From NCBI RefSeq assembly GCF_003473485.1, contig NC_053047.1, positions 15,607,001 to 15,671,000 of the forward strand: a stretch of 64,000 nt of DNA, given 5' to 3'. This DNA is from Medicago truncatula. Its lineage: Eukaryota > Streptophyta > Magnoliopsida > Fabales > Fabaceae. The notes beneath the pieces are model-generated. The model was not told the origin of the DNA and did no database searches. It saw nothing but the letters and a program-made list of their open reading frames with translations. Below, piece by piece: positions 58,561 through 64,000 of this stretch; the first letter of the stretch is position 1, and each line of letters opens with the position of its first letter. The translations under genes and the position numbers were made by a program.

Positions 58561-59110
58561 TTTATTATACACAGTGCTGACCCACCATATTTTGAGGCCT
58601 AAAACAGGCTGGGCATATTATGAGGCTTTTTTAATGAGAGAAATTAATATAAATTAATATGTATTTCTTAAAAAAAATATATATATATAAATTCATATGT
58701 TTTATAAAAAAAAATATTACAATTAAAAAGAAAAATAAATATGGCATTATGTAAGTGGAAGTGCTCTAAGTACAGTGCATCCGACAGAAAAACAGTGCGC
58801 ATTGTAAAGCTCTATTAGGAGGTGTTGAATTCATGTTGCAATCATCATAAAGCGTGTGTCTATCATTTTTAATTTATTTCATGACAAAGTTGTATAATTT
58901 ATTTGTTGTGTAGCCTTTACTGTGAGACCTTCATTCTTAGTCCGAAATTCAGTGGCCTAAAGCGAGGGCTTGGGTCGCGTTACCCTTAAGCAAGCCGTGG
59001 TTATATATAAGTAAATAGTAGAGTCTACATATTTTGAATGTATAATTACTTAATTGTAAATTACTCCATTTGAATCATATTTATTTGACTATTACTTTTC
59101 CAACTCTATG
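58561..59110. other. Intergenic with decayed repeat
   Basis: A degenerate element with TTTTGAGGCCTAAAAC and CAGTGGCCTAAAGCG, similar in wording to the hAT MITE at 52107, spans about 58576-59005. Confidence 0.4.
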
Positions 59111-59112
59111 GC

Positions 59113-59925
59113 CTTCTCCCGCGTCCTGTAAAATTTCTAAAAATGACCTTATGCATTCCGGATTTTAAAATCCGGATTCATGTTTAGATTTTCGGATTTT
59201 ATAATTCGGAAAATTCTTATTATAATCAGCCATCAGACTCTTTCACATTTCAGCAGTTTTGAATTTTGCTTTTAAAAACAACAAAAAAACTAAGTAAAAA
59301 ATGCTAAAAACCTGTCAAATAAAATCATAAAAATGGCACAAAAAAATTCTAAAAATCAAATAAAACTAATGCAAATTTTTTTCGAATTTTTCTAAGAATA
59401 TAAAAAATGAGAAAAAAAAATGAAAAATGAGTTTAAACAATGGAATTTTGGATTTTGAGTGGCGGAGTCCCGTAAGAAGTTCCTTCTAAGGGAGTCTTGG
59501 TCCTTGAATTTTTTCTAATTTTCTGGGAAGTTTCGAAGCAATCCAATCAAGTAGCCCAAAAATCCATTTTTTTACTAAGAACATGTAACAATGACCCAAA
59601 ACATAAGGATTAGAGTTAGGAAGATTAATATTGTCCGTAAAATGACTATCCATGTTACAAACATGTTTAGAATTTGTGCCGATACAGTTATGATTATATA
59701 ATCCGAACTGTTTTACCTTGAAAAATGGTGTTTAGGGGGTTTATGGATTATGTAATCAGGAAACATCATGTAACGCGCCCTATTTTTTAAAGTTTTCGGA
59801 TTACAAAATCCGGAAAAATCCCTTACTCATTTTTTCACCCTTTAACAAAAGAAAATACAATTCCAGATTATATAATCCGGAATGCTCCGAGGATAATATT
59901 AGAAAAAAATAGGGCGCGCGAGGAA
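59113..59925. mobile_element. TIR element upstream of the glycosyltransferase gene
   Basis: Left end (59113-59163) and the reverse complement of the right end (59872-59925) share CGCG, CCTATTTTTTTCTAA-like wording and GCATTCCGGATT, over ~50 bases. Inside there are several CCGGATT/AATCCGG units, one of them a 20-bp perfect palindrome (59157-59176). About 0.8 kb, no transposase. Its right end is about 275 bases from the start codon of the downstream gene. Confidence 0.6.
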
Positions 59926-60200
59926 AGACATAGTTGAAAAAAGTAATGCTCTAATTATCTTTGTTGCGCTGTATTAATTTTGAATGAGACAATACAACCA
60001 ACTATGGGACCATTCAAAGAAATAAAAGGAAAAAAACTCAGAAATAAACATATTTTTACTATTTTCTATCTCAACGAGATCCACGAGACCAACGAGGAAG
60101 TGTAGTGATAGGTTACTACACCTCTCATTTCTTCTTATATATATCCCAGTAAAAACCTTGCCACTACATCTATCCTTAACTAATTTTTCAAAACCTTCCC

Positions 60201-61610
60201 ATGGCTTCAATTGTTAATCATGAGAATGAGAACAAGAATGTCAAGTCCCTTCATGTTGTAATGGTACCATGGCTAGCTATGGGACACATACTACCTTTTT
60301 TCGAGTTAGCCAAAATTCTTGCTCAAAATGGTCACACTGTCACATTCATAAACTCCCCTAAAAACATTGATCAAATGCCCAAAACACCCAAAACACTTCA
60401 ACCATTCATCAAGTTGGTAAAATCACCTTTACCATACATAGAAGAACTACAAGGTGCAGAAAGCACTCAAAATGTTCCGTTAAACCTAACTGGTTACCTT
60501 AAGTTAGCTTATGATGGTTTCCAAGACCGTGTTACTGAGATATTCAAAACTTCGAAGCCTGATTGGGTTTTCTGTGATTTAGTATCGGATTGGTTACCAT
60601 CGATAGCCAAGAGTTTCAACATTCCTTGTGCGTATTACAGCATAGGCGCAGCTCGGAACTTGGTTTTCTTTAATCCACCAGGGGAACGAACCGACATAGA
60701 CTTGTATAGTCCACCAAAATGGGTTCCTTTCCAAACAACCATTCATCTCAAACGTTACGAGGTTATGAGAATACAGTCAGCTGTGAAGAATGATTATGGA
60801 AGAAAATTTAGTCGTTCTGATGCCGACAAACTATACGCAAGTGTTGACCTTTTTCTTTTCAGAACCTCTAGAGAACTTGAAGGTGAATGGTTAGATTATA
60901 TTTCTGACCAATACAAGGTTCCTGTGGTTCCGGTCGGATTGCTTCCACCACCTATGCAGATAAGAGATGACGAAGAAGATGAAAAGAATCCTGAATGGGT
61001 GAAAATCAAGGCATGGTTGGATTCAAAAGAATCATCTTCTATTGTTTACATTGGATTTGGGAGCGAGTCGAAGTTAAGTCAACAAGATATAACTGAGTTA
61101 GCTCATGGAATTGAGCTTTCTAGGTTACCGTTCTTTTGGGCTTTAAAAGATCTTAAAGAGGGTGTACTTGAATTGCCTAAAGGGTTCGAGGAAAGAACAA
61201 AAGAACGCGGAATTGTTTGGAAAACTTGGGTACCCCAGTTTAAGATCTTAACTCATGGATCAATTGGTGGTTGTATGACTCATTGTGGTCCAAGTTCAGT
61301 CTTTGAAATGCTTTATCTTGGGCATGTTCTTGTGACATTGCCTTATTTACTTGACCAATGTTTGTTTGCAAGAGTACTAGAAGAAAAGAAAGTGGCTGTT
61401 GAGGTACCAAGGAGTGAGCCAGATGGGGCCATTAATAGGGACTGTGTTGCTAAAACATTGAGGTTGGTAATAGTGGATGAGGAAGGAAGTATTTACAGGA
61501 ACAATGCCAAAGAAATGGGAAAGGTTGTGAGTTCAAAAGATCTTCACAATGAATACATTAAAAACTTCATTGCCACTCTTCAAAAGTTTAGAGTTCATTC
61601 CGACAATTAA
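60201..61610 (+). CDS. UDP-glycosyltransferase, UGT91-like, atypical PSPG box
   Basis: 469 residues in one exon. It belongs to the family 1 plant glycosyltransferases, nearest in feel to UGT91 (which includes flavonoid and soyasaponin sugar-on-sugar transferases); the acceptor here is unknown. The N-terminal catalytic His is H29 (VPWLAMGHILPF) and the partner Asp is probably D126 (VFCDLVSDW). The PSPG sugar-donor box spans ~343-386 (WVPQFKILTHGSIGGCMTHC ... LPYLLDQ). Within it the canonical HCGWNS reads HCGPSS: Trp is replaced by Pro (residue 364, codon 61290-61292) and Asn by Ser. The downstream glutamate and the final DQ are kept. The Asn-to-Ser change occurs in UGT91 proteins, whereas loss of Trp is unusual. 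The length is normal and the frame is open. The start is the first ATG, 20 residues before the conserved first strand. Confidence 0.93.
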   Translation: MASIVNHENENKNVKSLHVVMVPWLAMGHILPFFELAKILAQNGHTVTFINSPKNIDQMPKTPKTLQPFIKLVKSPLPYIEELQGAESTQNVPLNLTGYLKLAYDGFQDRVTEIFKTSKPDWVFCDLVSDWLPSIAKSFNIPCAYYSIGAARNLVFFNPPGERTDIDLYSPPKWVPFQTTIHLKRYEVMRIQSAVKNDYGRKFSRSDADKLYASVDLFLFRTSRELEGEWLDYISDQYKVPVVPVGLLPPPMQIRDDEEDEKNPEWVKIKAWLDSKESSSIVYIGFGSESKLSQQDITELAHGIELSRLPFFWALKDLKEGVLELPKGFEERTKERGIVWKTWVPQFKILTHGSIGGCMTHCGPSSVFEMLYLGHVLVTLPYLLDQCLFARVLEEKKVAVEVPRSEPDGAINRDCVAKTLRLVIVDEEGSIYRNNAKEMGKVVSSKDLHNEYIKNFIATLQKFRVHSDN

Positions 61611-61622
61611 GCATATTTCATA

Positions 61623-61773
61623 TACTCCCTTCGGTCATTATTATAAACAAAACTTCACTTTTCAGATACATTGAATAATTCATGTATCTAGTCTTTATTA
61701 TAGACCGGACAGATTGATTATTCAATGTATCTAAAAAGTAAAGTTTTATTTATAATAGTGATGAGAGGGAGTA
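61623..61773. mobile_element. Stowaway MITE with TA ends
   Basis: TACTCCCTTCGGTCATTATT and, at the right, ATGAGAGGGAGTA in inverted orientation. Inner parts also pair (ATACATTGAATAATTCATGT against ATTATTCAATGTAT). About 150 bases, 15 bases after the glycosyltransferase stop codon, so it is probably part of the 3' UTR or transcript end. Confidence 0.8.
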
Positions 61774-64000
61774 TAGGTTTCCCTTTCAACTGTTTTTTAT
61801 TTTATTTATTTTATTTTTATCTTATTGCAATAATAATCATGTGATGTTGATGCCAGTGATTCATTGACAAGAGTTTGCCTTTGTAATTTCATGTGATAAA
61901 GTTCAAATATATTCTTGTTACATGTCTCTTTCCCATTGTTATTAAAAGTCCAAGAGATAAATACTAAATTATTCATTTCAGTTCAAATGAAGTTTATGTA
62001 TTTGGTTCAAATTTTAGACCAATTAACACATCAAGTAATAATGGAATAAGCTGGACTTATGGAATAACTAATATAATTCTTTCACTAGTATCCCATATAA
62101 TTCTTTGTGGATACAATACTACTACCTAGAGCCATGGATAAATATAATTCTTTGTGGATACAATACTACTACCTAGAGCCATAGATTAATGGCTCTCAAA
62201 GAAGAGAAAAGAAAGTAAGAGGAATGATTGTTAATGGAATGATAGTGGTATAAAGTAAGTGGAAAGTGAGTTGATTTTTTTGGTTGTTTGGTAAGAGTGA
62301 AAGTGAATGGATTGTGAGAGGAAAGAAAAGTATATATTTATTGAATTTTGGTAGGAGTGAAAGAGAATGGATTGTGAGAGGAAAGAAAGATATATATTTA
62401 TTGAATGACATAATTGCCCTTACGTAACATAAATATAAATGTTTTTATTTAAAAACATATTTTTTTGACAAGATAAGACATACATTTATATTTTATAAAT
62501 ATTTGTATTTAGAAAAATATTAGTTATATGAGAAGCATTCATATGTGTTTAACCGTAAAAAACACGTTAGTTTATATTTTAGAAGAAAGAAAAAATTTAT
62601 AAAAAAAGAAATAAAGCATGATAGGAAGCAAGGACAAAAAAAGAAATACAAAAAAATTGATGGTATAGTGAACTTTCTCTCCACTAGTGGGAGGAAAGTT
62701 TTCTGCGTGGGTCCCATGTATGAACTAATCTTTCCATTCACTCTTTCATTGCATCCAAAGGATGGAAAGATTATTGGAACTTGTGCTTCCCTTCCTTCAC
62801 ATATCTTTCCTTTCACTATCTTTGAATTGTTTCTAAGGAAAGATAGTGGAGAGGAGAGAAAGATGAGGGAAAGAAGCACTTTCTATTGATTGAGACTCAC
62901 TAAAAAGGCTAAGGAAAAAAAGAATTCGATGAGACCCACACTAAAAAACTTTCCACACCAATTTGGACAGAAAGGTTTGGGAAACAACAACTTTTGTTTG
63001 AAAAGTCTAAAACACCCCTATTTTTATTGTTTTTTATTTATATTATTACTCTTTTTTTTTTTTCTCTCTTTATATTTCAATTTGTTGTTCCATTTGTTTT
63101 TCCTATCCTAATCCTAATGATGTACAATTGACTCCTGCCATACTTTCTTTTTCCATGAAAATATAGACACGTGATTTATATATTTTTATTTTTGAAAAGG
63201 TTAAAACTAAAGGACAAAATAGTAATTTGCATTTAAATGTTATTAAATTTCCTAGTTTTGAGTGTCTTTTTTTATCTTCCCTAGTTTTCTTTGCTGATTG
63301 TTTTACGTCACTGTTTTTCCACCCTCTTGTTCACAGTAGGGGTGGACAGTCGGTCGGTTATGTTCGAAATCGGTTTCAAAACTTGAAACCGTTTAAACCA
63401 ACGGTTGCATATTCGTAAACCATTTTCGACCAACATAGGCATCAGTTTAGTCGGTTCAGTGTAAACGATTAAGCTGGTCAAATGTGCGGCTTAGTTCGGT
63501 TAATTCGATTTTGTATATATCAATCCCTGCTCCATATATTTTAAAAATTTAACATAACCAAATTATAAGCTGAAATTTGGGTTTTCAATAAAACCAAGAA
63601 TAATAATTTGGCTATTCATATTAATCTTTATGGCCTGTCAGTTTTCAGTTTAAATAAAAATCAAGAGCAATTTTTATGCCATAATATATTATTACATAGA
63701 ACTTGTTAGCACCAACAACATTTGTAAACTTGTTCCAAATATAAATTATACTAACTTGTTTGCATTGACTAACAGCAAACTTGCACAACACAGCCAATAT
63801 TAGTAAATATTACAGTTGTCCAACAGTATCAACATTATAAGTATTATAATATATTACAGTCATCCAATATTTGAGTAAAATATGAAATAAATTCCACTGG
63901 CTTTAAAAGCACAGACTGCTTGCAATTGTTGATGCTACAACATGGCGAATCATGGAGAATAATGTTGTAGTTGATGCTGCACAACAAAGAAATGAATATA
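61774..64000. other. AT-rich intergenic region to the window end
   Basis: 62293-62400 holds a 55-base unit (GAGTGAAAG(T/A)GAATGGATTGTG ... TATATATTTATTGAAT) repeated in tandem. 62650-62880 is rich in short inverted repeats (CTATCTTT ... AAAGATAG). 63335-63500 begins TAGGGGTGGACAGTCGGTCG and may be one end of a TIR element like 36457. No protein-coding gene is supported. Confidence 0.5.

Noticed and set aside
1-64000. CRISPR array, integron or bacterial mobile element
   Set aside because: No regular repeat-spacer structure, and the gene structure and repeats are those of a plant nucleus.

Overview
The window looks like nuclear DNA of a flowering plant, most likely a legume close to Medicago or Trifolium. 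It is AT-rich, its genes carry many introns with GT/AG borders, and it is full of plant transposable elements (LINE tails, Au-type and other tRNA-derived SINEs, Stowaway, Harbinger, hAT and Mutator-type MITEs, copia and gypsy LTRs). The legume assignment is an inference from the style of the SINEs and LINEs. Five nuclear protein genes can be modelled exon by exon, together with one large plastid DNA insertion.

Layout. 1-8.9 kb: an intact six-exon SAWADEE-domain gene on the minus strand (5982-8846). Its last four exons also occur to the left (1070-2652) as part of a segmental duplication, where they are joined in frame to the LTR and gag start of a copia element. The terminal exon of the intact gene is duplicated in tandem (5419-5595 and 5982-6158), and a hAT MITE with a perfect 8-bp target duplication lies beside it. 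8.9-11.1 kb: non-autonomous inverted-repeat elements. 11.14-17.2 kb: a nuclear plastid insertion (NUPT) collinear with ycf1(end)-rps15-ndhH-ndhA-ndhI-ndhG; ndhH and ndhA each carry a one-base frameshift, while rps15, ndhI and ndhG are open. 18.1-22.0 kb: a 205-residue RPB5-type RNA polymerase subunit gene (minus), with a probable 5' UTR exon 1.7 kb upstream of the start codon. 23-25.7 kb: a LINE remnant and SINEs. 25.3-31.1 kb: a ten-exon inositol polyphosphate 5-phosphatase gene (minus). 31-49 kb: gene-poor, with degenerate LTR repeats, MITEs and a LINE tail. 49.3-50.9 kb: a single-exon BCS1/ASD-type AAA-ATPase gene. 51.3-56.4 kb: a SINE, a hAT MITE, and a solo-LTR-like gypsy unit with a perfect TTAGA target duplication that contains a second LTR of the same family in opposite orientation. 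57-60 kb: MITEs, a LINE tail and a TIR element. 60.2-61.6 kb: a single-exon UGT91-like glycosyltransferase gene with an unusual PSPG box. 61.6-64 kb: a Stowaway MITE and AT-rich sequence.

The genes do not form a pathway. Two of them (the SAWADEE protein and the RPB5 paralogue) belong to families used in plant RNA polymerase IV/V silencing, but their proximity is probably chance. The observations most worth a second look are the gag-SAWADEE chimera with every splice site and frame preserved, the arrays of UUCG-type hairpins with compensatory changes inside the gypsy LTRs, the altered PSPG box of the glycosyltransferase, and the structure of the NUPT.
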